Source: JANXUC01 sp043782485 (GTDB taxonomy: Bacteria; Acidobacteriota; Terriglobia; Terriglobales; Acidobacteriaceae). From it: 64,000 bases of DNA. A model generated the notes under the pieces. That model was not told where the DNA came from. It was given only the letters and a program-made list of their open reading frames with translations, and made no database searches. The position numbers and the translations under genes were made by a program. This document shows, piece after piece, positions 39,312-47,665 of this stretch (its first letter is position 1; each line of letters begins with the position of its first letter). The DNA lies in assembly GCA_043782485.1 (NCBI GenBank), contig JAYWAL010000041.1, positions 1 to 64,000 on the forward strand, written 5' to 3'.

Positions 39312-39376
39312 GTGCCGTGGCCGGGTGCCGTGACCGGGTGCCGTGACCGGGTGCCATGGCCGGGTGCCATGGCCGG
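39312..39376. repeat. 13-bp minisatellite, five units
   Basis: Five head-to-tail copies of GTGCCRTGRCCGG (R = A/G), with only A/G changes between units. There are no spacers, so it is not a CRISPR array. Confidence 0.85.
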
Positions 39377-39419
39377 GTGATTGTGTAGTCCCATGTCTAT
39401 CGGAAAAATTCCCGCCCAG

Positions 39420-39452
39420 TCGCTGAGAAACGCGACCAGGACGGGGCACCCC
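39420..39452. repeat. REP-like palindrome, family A (reverse orientation)
   Basis: CGCTGAGAAACGCGACCAGG then ACGGGGCACCCC matches the complement of the copies at 16668 and 18408. It lies just after the 13-bp minisatellite, downstream of the S9 peptidase gene. Confidence 0.6.
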
Positions 39453-39487
39453 CAAGTTCTCGCGCCGTAATTTTCAGCCGAACCCGC

Positions 39488-41560
39488 CTAGTGGCTCGCT
39501 TTCAGATACTTGTCGAACCAGGCTCCGTAGCGCTCCAGGCGGTCGTGGATGTAGCTGGGGCGGGTGAAGATGTGGAACTGAGTTGGATAGACGATCAGTT
39601 GCGTCGGCACGCCCAGGGTGCGCAGGGATTCGTACATTTGTTCGCCGCCGATGATGGGGACGTTGAAGTCGTTTTGGCCACCCATGAAAAGCGTGGGCGT
39701 GTGGATGCGGTCGGCGTGGAAGAAGGGGTACGAGAGCTTGATCCAGAGCGCCTCATTCTTCCATGGCGGGCCCAGTTCGTTCTGGTATTGCAGGACGTAC
39801 TGGTCGCTTCCGAACATGGAAATCTGGTTGGCGCTGCCCGCGCCGCTCATGGCTACTTTGAAGCGTGGGTCGGAGGCGATGGTGTAGTCGGTGAGGATGC
39901 CGCCGTAGCTCCAGCCGCCGATGCCGAGGCGATCCGGGTCGGCGATGCCTTGCTTCACGGCGTAGTCCGCTCCAGCCAGCAGGTCGGCGACTTCCTTGTT
40001 GCCCCAGTCTCCCCAGATGCTGCGGGAGAATTCCGCGCCGCGGCCACTGCTGCCGCGGTAGTTGATGGCCAGCACGGCGTAGCCGCGAGCGGCAAACAGT
40101 TGCCGTTCCAATTGTAGAGGATACAGGCCGAAGTCGAGGGCGTGCTCATCCTGGCCGTTCGGGCCGCCGTGAATCCAGAGAATGGTGGGGTACTTTTTTC
40201 CGGCCACGTAGTCGGGCGGTTTGATGAGCAGGCCGTGGATTTCCGTTCCATCTTTGCTATGGAAGTTCATGTCCTCGACAGCGCCCAGGCGCAATTCGGA
40301 AAGAAGGTCGTCATTATGCGAGGTTAGTTTTCGCGGCTCTCCGTTTTCCAGGGCGTAAATTTCGAAGGGCGATTGATCGGTGGCTCCCACGGCGACGTTA
40401 TGTCCGCCGCCACTGGCCACGCCATTGAAGACGACGTCGCCGTGGCTGACGCGTTCAGCGGTGCCGCCGCTGACGGCCACTTTGGAAAGGTACGAGTGCT
40501 GGTCGTCTTCGACCAGGAATGTTAAGGCGGAACCATCAGGAGTAAATTCGTGGTGCGAAGCGGCGCGATCCAGTTTTTCGGTGAGCACCCGGGCGCTGCC
40601 ACCAGCGACCGGAACCACGGCTAGACGGTCGCAGTTGTAGGCGTTAAACTTTGGTTCGAAGCCTTGCAGGAAGGCGAGCAGCGTGCCGTCGGGGCTCCAC
40701 TCCAGGCGCTGGCCGTTGGGGCTGAAAGTGGTGTGGACCAGGCGCGGCGCATCTCCGCCGCGGGCATGCATTACGAAAATGTCTTCCGTGCCGGTTTGGT
40801 CGGGTTCTTTGGCGTGGTTGCTGACGAAGGCGATCTGGGAGCCGTCAGGCGACCAGGCGGCGTCGCGCTCGGCGAAGGTTTTGTCGTCCGCATGGGTCCC
40901 GGTGAGGGGTTCGAGCTTCTTGTTCTCAATCGTAAACAGGTACAGGTGAGGCGGGTGCGCGCCGGTGAGGTAACCTTCGATGTCTTCCTTAAAGTGGTAC
41001 CGCTCGGTGACGATGGGTTTGGGGGCTTTGGGTTTTGGGGTTTTTCCTCCGTCCTTCTTGGCTTCGTCAGCTTCGTCGTCGCTTTCCTGCATGGTCAGCA
41101 GCAGACGTTTGCTGTCGGGAGACCATGCGTAGTCTTCGATTTCGCTCTTGACGTCGGTGAGCTGGCGAGGCGAGCCGCCACGGCGATCGAGAAGCCACAC
41201 TTGGGACTTGGCATCTTCTTTGTCGTCGGATTTTGCGTCGGCCGGGGCTTCGGCTAGAAACGAGAGGTACTTGCCATCCGGGCTCCAGCGCGGAGAGTTC
41301 GCGGTGACGGGGCTAAAGGTGAGCTGCACGTCCTGCGTGCCTTCCCAGTTCACCATCCAAATGGTGTTGCGGAGTTTGTCCGCGTCACGGTCGATGGTGG
41401 TGACTACGTAGGCGATCCATTTTCCATCTGGAGAGACGCGAGCCTCGTGGACTTCCTGGGTGCGGTAGATATCGTCAGGGACGAGCAGACGCTTGGCCGG
41501 AGCGAGTAAGGATGTGAGGCAGAGGAAGAGGGCAAGAGTTGGGTACGTTCGAAATGGCAT
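39488..41560 (-). CDS. S9 prolyl-oligopeptidase / acylaminoacyl-peptidase family protein
   Basis: 690 aa from the ATG at 41560, which yields a clean signal peptide (MPFRTYPTLALFLCLTSLLAPA); a start at 41614 would bury it. An N-terminal seven-bladed propeller has TolB/PD40-like repeats (ARVSPDGKWIAYV, PRWSPDGKYLSFL, YAWSPDSKRLLLT, RLEWSPDGTLLAFL). It is followed by an alpha/beta-hydrolase domain with the Ser in GGWSYGG (about residue 551), Asp in GGQNDFNVPI and His in QFHIF. It is a secreted or periplasmic serine peptidase for peptides. An acidic/Lys-Pro insertion (DEADEAKKDGGKTPKPKAP) interrupts one propeller blade. Confidence 0.92.
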   Translation of the reverse strand: MPFRTYPTLALFLCLTSLLAPAKRLLVPDDIYRTQEVHEARVSPDGKWIAYVVTTIDRDADKLRNTIWMVNWEGTQDVQLTFSPVTANSPRWSPDGKYLSFLAEAPADAKSDDKEDAKSQVWLLDRRGGSPRQLTDVKSEIEDYAWSPDSKRLLLTMQESDDEADEAKKDGGKTPKPKAPKPIVTERYHFKEDIEGYLTGAHPPHLYLFTIENKKLEPLTGTHADDKTFAERDAAWSPDGSQIAFVSNHAKEPDQTGTEDIFVMHARGGDAPRLVHTTFSPNGQRLEWSPDGTLLAFLQGFEPKFNAYNCDRLAVVPVAGGSARVLTEKLDRAASHHEFTPDGSALTFLVEDDQHSYLSKVAVSGGTAERVSHGDVVFNGVASGGGHNVAVGATDQSPFEIYALENGEPRKLTSHNDDLLSELRLGAVEDMNFHSKDGTEIHGLLIKPPDYVAGKKYPTILWIHGGPNGQDEHALDFGLYPLQLERQLFAARGYAVLAINYRGSSGRGAEFSRSIWGDWGNKEVADLLAGADYAVKQGIADPDRLGIGGWSYGGILTDYTIASDPRFKVAMSGAGSANQISMFGSDQYVLQYQNELGPPWKNEALWIKLSYPFFHADRIHTPTLFMGGQNDFNVPIIGGEQMYESLRTLGVPTQLIVYPTQFHIFTRPSYIHDRLERYGAWFDKYLKASH

Positions 41561-41682
41561 GTGGCGATGCTCTATGAGAGCAGGGGTGGGAGTCAAGGGT
41601 GGGTGGCTTGGCACTCTTTTTGAATGTCATTCCGAAGCTCTCGCTGACGCTCAGAATGGCAAAAAGTTTAGATGTGGTATCG

Positions 41683-42102
41683 CTACGCCGTCAGGCGGTC
41701 GTTTACCGCGGCGTGAGCCAGTGCGTTGGCTTCCGCATTTTGTTCGCGGTTGACGTGCGAGATGGAGAAGTCGATGGCGCGCGCCAACTTGCGGCACGTC
41801 CAGTGCAGGGAATAGAGCAGGGAACTCTTGCACTTGTATTCGCCGGTCATCTGCTTGACCACGACTAAAGAATCGGAATAGACGTGGAGGCACTGGGCGC
41901 GCAGCGAGACCGCACACTGCAACGCTTCCATCAGCGCCATGTATTCGGCGACGTTGTTATCCTGGCGGCCAATCCACTTGGCGATGCGGATGGTGCCGCA
42001 GGCCGTGCCGTTCACGACTGCGCCGTTTAGGACCACGCCAACTCCGGAAGGGCCGGGGTTGCCGCGCGAGCCACCATCGACGTAGGCCACTAGATTCGAC
42101 AT
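41683..42102 (-). CDS. rnhA: Ribonuclease HI
   Basis: About 139 aa from the ATG at 42102. RNase H fold with all acidic catalytic positions visible: AYVDGGSRGNPGPSG (first Asp), NNVAEYMALMEAL (Glu), VYSDSLVVVKQM (second Asp) and NREQNAEANALAHAAV (the C-terminal acidic site with Glu/Asn in place of the usual DxxA). It cuts RNA in RNA-DNA hybrids; this short form resembles the plant-like/archaeal-type RNase H (RVT_3) rather than the basic-protrusion E. coli type. It is a single gene followed by a long non-coding gap. Confidence 0.87.
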   Translation of the reverse strand: MSNLVAYVDGGSRGNPGPSGVGVVLNGAVVNGTACGTIRIAKWIGRQDNNVAEYMALMEALQCAVSLRAQCLHVYSDSLVVVKQMTGEYKCKSSLLYSLHWTCRKLARAIDFSISHVNREQNAEANALAHAAVNDRLTA

Positions 42103-42578
42103 GTTTTTACCATGAAGCATGCGGAAACGTTCGTCAAGAGATTCGTTGGGGACTGTGCGATTTTCTGTGGAAAACCGGGGATGATTTTCCTCGGGATCAG
42201 CGCAGGTTCAACATTTGCAATGCTTTGGGGATTTTCACAGACAGCGCCGAAAAATGTCGAGTTTGCACCGAAAAACGGCATTGACTTTTTCGACCGGACT
42301 GTTTAACTTCGGGAACGTCGACGGTCGAAAGGGTTGGCGGAAACGAAAGTTTCTCCGGTCCGAAGTAGACTGGGTGATCAGCTCAAAAAGGCAACTTGGA
42401 GAGCTTCCAAACCTGAAAAAACCGACGGCTCTGCGAGGGGTTCGTTGGGGTTGGGAACCGCGAAAGCGGTGGTCGCATCAAGGGCTGTGACGGTACATGC
42501 ATCCACGCTGTTAGGCTCCCTCGCAGGAGCTGGCGGCTAGAGCATAACCAATGTCACAGCCTTTTCCATTTGTGGCGA
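42103..42578. other. Non-coding gap upstream of rnhA
   Basis: No convincing gene. A 68-codon frame at 42334-42540 begins at TTG and has an Ala/Ser/Gly-rich translation but no family resemblance and no ribosome site. A-rich segments near 42230-42300 could hold the rnhA promoter on the minus strand; no confident boxes are visible. Confidence 0.4.
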
Positions 42579-42662
42579 GCGTTGTTGCTCAAGCGATGCT
42601 GCTCAAGCGATGCTGCTCCAGCAATGCTGCTCAAGCGATGCTGCTCAAGTGTTGCTGCTCAA
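42579..42662. repeat. 14-bp tandem repeat, six units
   Basis: Six head-to-tail copies of GCGATGCTGCTCAA with a few changes (first GCGTTGTTGCTCAA, last GTGTTGCTGCTCAA). There are no spacers. It lies in the rnhA/oxidoreductase gap. Confidence 0.85.
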
Positions 42663-42768
42663 TAGATCATCTTTTGCAGCCCCATCCCATTCCCTCTGGT
42701 GCGAAAGCCCCACGTTCATCACAAACCGGGAATCGCAGCACTCAAATGCGCGAATCGCAGCACTGAAC

Positions 42769-42878
42769 AAAGTGCGTGAGACCTCCATGCCAATGCCAGA
42801 CGCGGTAGCACCGGGCTTCAGCCCGGTGACACAGCCCCAAAAATTGAGGGGGCTTCAGCCCCAGCGGTAAGGGGTTGA
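42769..42878. repeat. Family B repeat (~110 bp), copy b
   Basis: Same order as the 33485 and 47490 copies: AAGTGCGTGAGACCTCC, ATGCCAGACGCGG, the hairpin CACCGGGCTTCAGCCCGGTG (perfect palindrome), then GGGGGCTTCAGCCCC and GGTAAGGGGTTGAT. Confidence 0.75.
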
Positions 42879-42970
42879 TCCGCCAACTACGACTTTTTCA
42901 CCGGCCGCAGAAAAAGTCGATTGAGCCAAAAGCTGACGAGCTGATGCGACAACGGTTCTCGCAGCGGACG

Positions 42971-44119
42971 CTAGAGTCCCATCTCGCCCAGTACGCGCCG
43001 AGCCAGACCCATGCACAGCGTCAGATCGGCGTCGCCCAGGCCCGTGACCACGCGCACATTTTCGGCGGGCTTGCCGGTCCAGTAAGCGTGTTCCGGATGT
43101 AGAGCAACGACGGCATGCCAGTGCTCGTCCACATCCAGGTTCGGAGCCTGAAGGAAATTGCGCAGATAGCGCAGGATCAGGTTATCGATTTCCGTTTTGT
43201 TAACAAAGTCGGATGCGGCATCTTCGTGAGAACTGCCCAGGGTTAGTTCGCCGCCTGGAGCTTGGGCCACGGCGACATGAATGCCCCAGGCGTCGTATTC
43301 GCCCATCTCGCGGGCGATGCGTTCCTTCAGCAGTCCCAGCGAAGGGCAGAGGGCGAAGGCACGCGAGTGGCGGAGAGAGAGTCCGGCGAACAGAGCGGGG
43401 CCCAGCTTCCAGCCGCCGGGCTGGGGAGCCGTGCGCATAATTTGCGTTTTGCCGCGGCGCAATCCGCTGCCGGTGAAGGCGCCGGGGTAGAGGCTTTCGA
43501 AATCGTCACCGGCACAGACGATGGCGGCGTCGGCCGTCCAGCACTCGCCGCCGCTTTCGCATCGCGCGAGTTCAATCCGCGGTAGGTCGATGCTGCGGAC
43601 AGCTGTTCCAAAAAAAAACTTCACGGCGTAACGCTCGGCTAGGAATTCGGGAATCTTGCGCAGGAGCAAACGAGGATCGACGGCGACCTCGGTCGGGCTC
43701 CAGAGCGCGCCCAGAAGACCGGCGGAGAGAACGGCTTGCGTGCGGGCCTCGACGCCGCGGACGTCCAGGCGCTGGCAGAGATAGCCGAGGCCCAAGCCGA
43801 GATTGGAGAACTCCCGCAGGACCGCGAGTTCGTCGGCGTGGTACGCCAGGTGGAGCGAGCCGGAGGGCTGGTAGGGAAGGCGGGCGGCTTGCAATAGCTC
43901 CATCCAAACTTCGCGACTGGAAATGGCCAGCGCATAGTCGCTACCGGCGGCCTGGGTGATCGGAGCGATCAGGCCGAAGGAACGCGCGGAGGAACCCTCG
44001 GCGCGACCCTTGCGGTCGAAAACGACGACGGACTTGCCGCTTTTGGCGGCCAGGTAGGCGTGCGCCAGTCCAAGAATTCCGGCTCCGATAATCGCGACGT
44101 TGGCATGGGGCTGGGGCAT
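42971..44119 (-). CDS. FAD-dependent oxidoreductase, DAO family (TIGR03364-like)
   Basis: 382 aa from the ATG at 44119; longer TTG-initiated versions are unsupported because the dinucleotide fold starts right here. MPQPHANVAIIGAGILGLAHAYLAAKSGKSVVVFDRKGRAEGSSARSFG-type opening shows the FAD GxGxxG and the DAO 'S-x-x-S-F-G' loop. The middle has LGALWSPTEVAVDPRLLLRKIP, and the C-terminus DVDEHWHAVVALHPEHAYW and VVTGLGDADLTLCMGLA closes the flavin site. In other genomes relatives sit with phosphonate-breakdown genes, but no such genes are here, so the substrate is open. Confidence 0.82.
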   Translation of the reverse strand: MPQPHANVAIIGAGILGLAHAYLAAKSGKSVVVFDRKGRAEGSSARSFGLIAPITQAAGSDYALAISSREVWMELLQAARLPYQPSGSLHLAYHADELAVLREFSNLGLGLGYLCQRLDVRGVEARTQAVLSAGLLGALWSPTEVAVDPRLLLRKIPEFLAERYAVKFFFGTAVRSIDLPRIELARCESGGECWTADAAIVCAGDDFESLYPGAFTGSGLRRGKTQIMRTAPQPGGWKLGPALFAGLSLRHSRAFALCPSLGLLKERIAREMGEYDAWGIHVAVAQAPGGELTLGSSHEDAASDFVNKTEIDNLILRYLRNFLQAPNLDVDEHWHAVVALHPEHAYWTGKPAENVRVVTGLGDADLTLCMGLARRVLGEMGL

Positions 44120-44444
44120 GGTTTCGGGGAAGAGCGCGGCTGGCCCGCACCTAAGGTTTCGTCGAACTTCTTCAAACTGCAGAAAGCAAAGGCGCTTATG
44201 ACGCAATTTCGCCGGATGCTTTCTCCACTCCGCCAGCCAGTTTCCGAGACCTAGATTAAAGACCCATGACAATCCCGTGAATCCTGCGTGAATCCATGAA
44301 TGCGTAGTCAATTTCTCGAAATCACTAGGGCAATCGTGATGTCGATCACGCCAAAATTTTCGGCCCCCGTGCTATCCCTCCCTCGCAATCAAACCTGAGG
44401 CTGCCAAGTGACGAAATGGCGGCCCACCGAGTCCTTGATCTACG

Positions 44445-44460
44445 AGGCCGGATGTTTGCA
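44445..44460 (+). promoter_or_regulatory. Candidate sigma-54 promoter before the LysM gene
   Basis: AGGCCGGATGTTTGCA has GG and GC 10 nt apart, with TTGCA matching the -12 box and GGC the -24 core. The predicted start would be near 44471, just ahead of the AAGGAG ribosome site. It is a weaker match than the 63947 site. The rest of the 44120-44486 gap shows nothing else. Confidence 0.35.
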
Positions 44461-44486
44461 AGCGTCCACCCCCAAGGAGAATTTTT

Positions 44487-44864
44487 ATGGCAGATTTCGA
44501 GCAATTGAAGCAGAAGTATCAACCCGTTCTGGACGCCATCACCAAAGAAGGCGCGCAGCTCATGAACCTCAACCTTGACGGCAACCAGCTCTTCCTCAAG
44601 GCCCTTGCCGTTTCCCAATCCAGCAAGGACCGCATCTGGGACGCCATCAAGCACGTCGATCCCACCTTCGCCGACCTCAAGCACGACATCGAAGTCAAGG
44701 CTGGCGCGCAGAAATACACCGTCCAGTCCGGCGACAGCCTCTCCAAGATCGCCAAACACTTCTACGGCGATGCCCAGAAGTTCGCCGTCATTGCCAAGGC
44801 CAATAACATCGACAATCCCGACCTGATCAAGGTTGGCGAAGAGCTGGAAATCCCAGCCGCCTAA
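44487..44864 (+). CDS. LysM domain protein
   Basis: 125 aa, no signal peptide. An N-terminal helical part (MADFEQLKQKYQPVLDAI...) resembles the region before LysM in YgaU/LysM-only cytosolic proteins. A single C-terminal LysM domain at ~75-123 reads KYTVQSGDSLSKIAKHFYGDAQKF...NPDLIKVGEELEIP. Proteins of this type are often abundant, stress- or stationary-phase-induced and bind peptidoglycan or potassium; which applies here is unknown. AAGGAG lies 9 nt before the ATG. A terminator-like hairpin follows. Confidence 0.88.
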   Translation: MADFEQLKQKYQPVLDAITKEGAQLMNLNLDGNQLFLKALAVSQSSKDRIWDAIKHVDPTFADLKHDIEVKAGAQKYTVQSGDSLSKIAKHFYGDAQKFAVIAKANNIDNPDLIKVGEELEIPAA

Positions 44865-44872
44865 CTTCCACA

Positions 44873-44909
44873 GGGAGCATCCGCCGGCGATAGCAAATCG
44901 GATGCTCCC
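44873..44909 (+). terminator. Hairpin after the LysM gene
   Basis: GGGAGCATCCG and CGGATGCTCCC form an 11-bp perfect stem around a 15-nt loop, 8 nt after the stop codon. No T-run follows. Confidence 0.55.
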
Positions 44910-45112
44910 CGTAGAACTAAAGTGGACTAGCATTCCCCGCTCACGTAGCGCATCATCGATAGAAAGCGCTATCATTAGCTCCAGAAGCAGCCAAAGAGCT
45001 GCCTTAGCTAAAAGTTTTCACAAACTGGCAATTTATTTTCTCTTAAGGTTCGTCCGAACACGTCATCCGTTGGCCAAAAGCCTTAGAATCAGCAACTTAG
45101 CCAGCCCAGCAT

Positions 45113-45128
45113 GGGCAGGCAAAGTGCT
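45113..45128 (+). promoter_or_regulatory. Weak sigma-54-like site before the PEP-CTERM gene
   Basis: GGGCAGGCAAAGTGCT keeps GG-N10-GC spacing and GGCA but has GTGC instead of TTGC. PEP-CTERM genes are often RpoN-dependent in other bacteria. The predicted start (about 45139) is 25 nt before the GTG codon. Confidence 0.25.
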
Positions 45129-45163
45129 GCTCTTAGCCTCTAGGTCCCCAGACGAAGGAAACT

Positions 45164-46060
45164 GTGGATAGGTCCTCCCCAATTCGCAAGACGTCCGGCT
45201 GGCGTTCCACCACGCCCAAGCCCCGCCGCAACTGGATGCCTGCGCTCCGTTTCGCCCTGGCCGTCCCCCTGCTCGCGCTCGTCTACGGCATCGCCGCGAA
45301 TTCCACCTGGACCACCGCCTCTCCCTCCCCGACAAAACCGCAGCCCACCGCCGTTGCCGCCCCCCCAGCCGCCCCCAAAACTCCGCGCCTGGTCTACCAA
45401 TATTCCGTAGTCCCCGGCGGCGTCCAAGACGTAGCCGAGCTTTCCAGCGCCGTCGCCCACGACCCCGACGTCGCCCTCCACTACGCCAGCTTCAACTTCC
45501 GCCGCGCACATCTAGTCCGCCTGCCCGCCAGCCAGAAGATGTACATTTCCTATCGCCGCCACGGCCACATTCTTTGGACCAAAACTCCGCACCTGATTCT
45601 CGCCGGAGAAAAAGTCATCACTGACGGCAAAGTCACCGCTCGCGTGCGCTGCGGCAACCGCCTTGCCTCCAAGCCCCAGGGCCTAACCGCCCCCGACGAG
45701 CCTTCCGAAGCCGAGCTCAGCCAGCCCGTCGCCGTCGCCGGAGACCCCGTCCGTCCGCCCGCCATCCTCGCCAACCACTCTTCGCTCGAGCCTCCCCTCG
45801 TCGCCAACGGACCTTCCGCCCCCGGCCCCGCGGGCTTTCCCCCTGGAGGCATCGGCCCGCCCATCGGCGGCGGAGGCGGCACTCCCTGTGAAACCGAAGC
45901 CCAGGAAGCAGCCGAGCACGACCACGACAAAGGCGAATCCATCTGCGGAGGAGGCCACCACCCACCGCCGCCAGCCGTCCCCGAGCCCAGCACCGTCCTT
46001 TTAGTCGGTTCCGGTCTTTTGCTTCTTGGCTACCAGTTTCGCGCCCGACGCCTTCAGTAG
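45164..46060 (+). CDS. PEP-CTERM sorting-domain protein
   Basis: 298 aa from a GTG with GAAGGA ~6 nt upstream. The N-terminal region has Arg/Lys then a hydrophobic segment (LRFALAVPLLALVYGIAANS), a signal anchor. The middle domain is unrecognised (YQYSVVPGGVQDVAELSSAVAHDP...LVRLPASQKMYISYRRHGHILWTK). A Pro/Gly-rich, His/Asp/Cys-containing low-complexity part follows. The C-terminus is a full PEP-CTERM signal: VPEPSTVLLVGSGLLLLGYQFRARR (motif, TM, basic end), which directs processing by an exosortase. No exosortase is in the window. The middle domain recurs in acidobacterial proteins, but I cannot name it. The 3' end overlaps the convergent nuclease gene by 60 bp. Confidence 0.88.
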   Translation: MDRSSPIRKTSGWRSTTPKPRRNWMPALRFALAVPLLALVYGIAANSTWTTASPSPTKPQPTAVAAPPAAPKTPRLVYQYSVVPGGVQDVAELSSAVAHDPDVALHYASFNFRRAHLVRLPASQKMYISYRRHGHILWTKTPHLILAGEKVITDGKVTARVRCGNRLASKPQGLTAPDEPSEAELSQPVAVAGDPVRPPAILANHSSLEPPLVANGPSAPGPAGFPPGGIGPPIGGGGGTPCETEAQEAAEHDHDKGESICGGGHHPPPPAVPEPSTVLLVGSGLLLLGYQFRARRLQ

Positions 46061-46501
46061 CCGACGCCCCCCAACCCATTTCCAGAACAAATCCCACCGT
46101 TCCAAATAAACACCATCCGGAGATTGCCCCTCCAGCCCCGGCGCATACAGCGTAATGCTCTTGCGCCCGCGCAGCGCCGCAAACGGCAGCACGTACCACG
46201 ACCGCTCCACCGCCAAAAACACCGCCACAAAATCAATTTCCCCCGGCAAATACAGCACCGTCTTCGGAGACCGCCGATTCCCCGAGTGCTCCTGCCGCGC
46301 CGTCCGCACCACATAAACCCCGGGACGCACCTGCTGCGCCGTATACTTCACCTGCACCAGCAGCCGCGCCGTTCCATTATCCAGAACAAAGTCATAGCGC
46401 AGACTAGCGCTAAAAGGCCTTGCCACCTCCAACCCTTCCTCCATCGCCCGACACAAAAACGCCGCCTCAGCCCGATCCCCCAGCCGCCCAGTTTTGCTCA
46501 T
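46001..46501 (-). CDS. PD-(D/E)XK nuclease family protein
   Basis: 166 aa from the ATG at 46501 (MSKTGRLGDRAEAAFLCRAM). The fold opens with G-x-x-x-E helix residues (RLGDRAEAAF), then RYDFVLDNGTARLLVQVKYT: Asp plus Q-V-K, the catalytic core of PD-(D/E)XK enzymes such as the group I intron endonuclease type (I-Ssp6803I-like). Later strands YVVRT, EIDFVAVFL and WYVLPF match that family. No intron is next to it, so it is a free-standing nuclease or a remnant of one. Its 3' end overlaps the convergent PEP-CTERM gene by 60 bp. Confidence 0.75.
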   Translation of the reverse strand: MSKTGRLGDRAEAAFLCRAMEEGLEVARPFSASLRYDFVLDNGTARLLVQVKYTAQQVRPGVYVVRTARQEHSGNRRSPKTVLYLPGEIDFVAVFLAVERSWYVLPFAALRGRKSITLYAPGLEGQSPDGVYLERWDLFWKWVGGRRLLKASGAKLVAKKQKTGTD

Positions 46502-46739
46502 ACCCTTCACCTTTCCTTCGCCAAAAATGAAACTCCAGGCCCAAAAACACAAAAGGCGCAGACCCGGAAACCGGGCATGCGCCTACAAGAATCGAGAGCA
46601 GATGTTCTATGTTCTACTCTTATGTCCAGAATATCATGTCAAGGGGGTCAGATTATACTTTTTCTTGCAACTCTATTTCCTTTGGAATCCGGAACTTAGG
46701 AGAAAAAATGCCCTCCAGGGGGCTTGACAAGCATTTCCA

Positions 46740-47182
46740 AAACCGAGAACCCTATGCAAAACTTTGCACACAAAACGCGATTTGAACACCAAACGCCAAA
46801 CGCCAAACACCAAATGCCAAATGTAGGGCGGACAACTCCTGTCCGCCCCCAAAAAGGCCTGCCATTCAGTAAAAAGGCCTGTCATCCTGAGCTCTACGTA
46901 GTCGAAGAGCCTGCCCTGAGCCTGCCGAAGGGACCCCTACCTCAGAAGCGCCCCGAGCGGACTAAAACAGCGACCAACCCGCCGTTTTCAACCCGAAATC
47001 CCCACGCAAAATCCCGCCCCAAAAATCCCCCCCCAAAAAATCCCAAAAATAACCCTTGACAAACCACCCCACGTTCCACTAACGTGACTTTCGTCTTTAG
47101 CAACCAAAAATGAAACAACACGATCTGGAACAGCAACAAGTTCCAAGCAAGCAGCGGGCACCCCCTCCCCGCCTGAACGACC
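46740..47182. repeat. Dispersed repeat text (family C and ACACCAAA runs)
   Basis: A run of AACGCCAAACACCAAATGCC-type units (46784-46820) is followed by the CCTGCCCTGAGCCTGCCGAA element (46910-46935) shared with 29850 and 56430. No coding signal is seen in 46502-47182. Confidence 0.5.
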
Positions 47183-47297
47183 AAGAACAAAAGAACAAAA
47201 GAACAAAAGCACAAGAACACAAGAACACAAGAACACAAGAACGCAAGAACGCAAGAACAAAAGCGCAAGCGCAAAAGCGCTAGAACGCAAGCAAAAG
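47183..47297. repeat. 9-bp tandem repeat (AAGAACACA / AAGAACAAA)
   Basis: About twelve degenerate units of AAGAACACA, AAGAACAAA, AAGAACGCA and AAGCGCAA in a row. On the minus strand it would read as Cys/Leu/Phe/Val low-complexity chains, which I regard as spurious ORFs. Confidence 0.8.
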
Positions 47298-47339
47298 TTC
47301 GCTCACCAGCACGTCCGCAATCGGGCCCCAGAAATGTGA

Positions 47340-47602
47340 TTCGTATCAGGGTATGGCTTCAGCCATACCGAAGAAGCAGTGCGTTCAAAGCGCCTTCAGG
47401 CGCTGCAGACAAAATGTTCTAACACCAGCTTTTGGGCGGCGCAGCACTTCAGTGCTGCGATAAAGTGCTTTGTAAATGAAGGGGCTTTAGAGAGTGCAGT
47501 GAGAACTCCTTGCAAATGCCAGACACGGTAGCACCGGGCTTCAGCCCGGTGACATGGCCATAAAAATTGAGGGGCTTTAGCCCCCGAGGTAAGGGGTTGA
47601 TT
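47340..47602. repeat. Repeat block with family B repeat copy c (47490-47602)
   Basis: CGTATCAGGGTATGGCTTCA, GGCGCTGCAGAC and GCTTTTGGGCGGCGCAGCAC pieces come first, then copy c of the ~110-bp repeat: AGAGTGCAGTGAGAACTCC, ATGCCAGACACGG, CACCGGGCTTCAGCCCGGTG, GGGGCTTTAGCCCCC and GGTAAGGGGTTGAT. Confidence 0.7.
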
Positions 47603-47665
47603 TGAAAGCGATGGCATTTTCAGGCGTTAAGTTCCCTGAGATGTCACGCAGGAAAGGGAAGCGAA

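Noticed and set aside
39312..39376. Possible CRISPR array
   Set aside because: Units are contiguous with no unique spacers, and no cas gene is present. The same reasoning excludes the arrays at 42579 and 47183.
42334..42540. 68-codon ORF starting at TTG
   Set aside because: Ala/Ser/Gly-rich translation with no ribosome site, no motif and no operon context. It is kept only as a note in the gap entry.
46988..47290. Cys/Leu/Phe-rich minus-strand frames near 47 kb
   Set aside because: They are translations of the 9-bp AAGAACACA tandem repeat and have no independent support.
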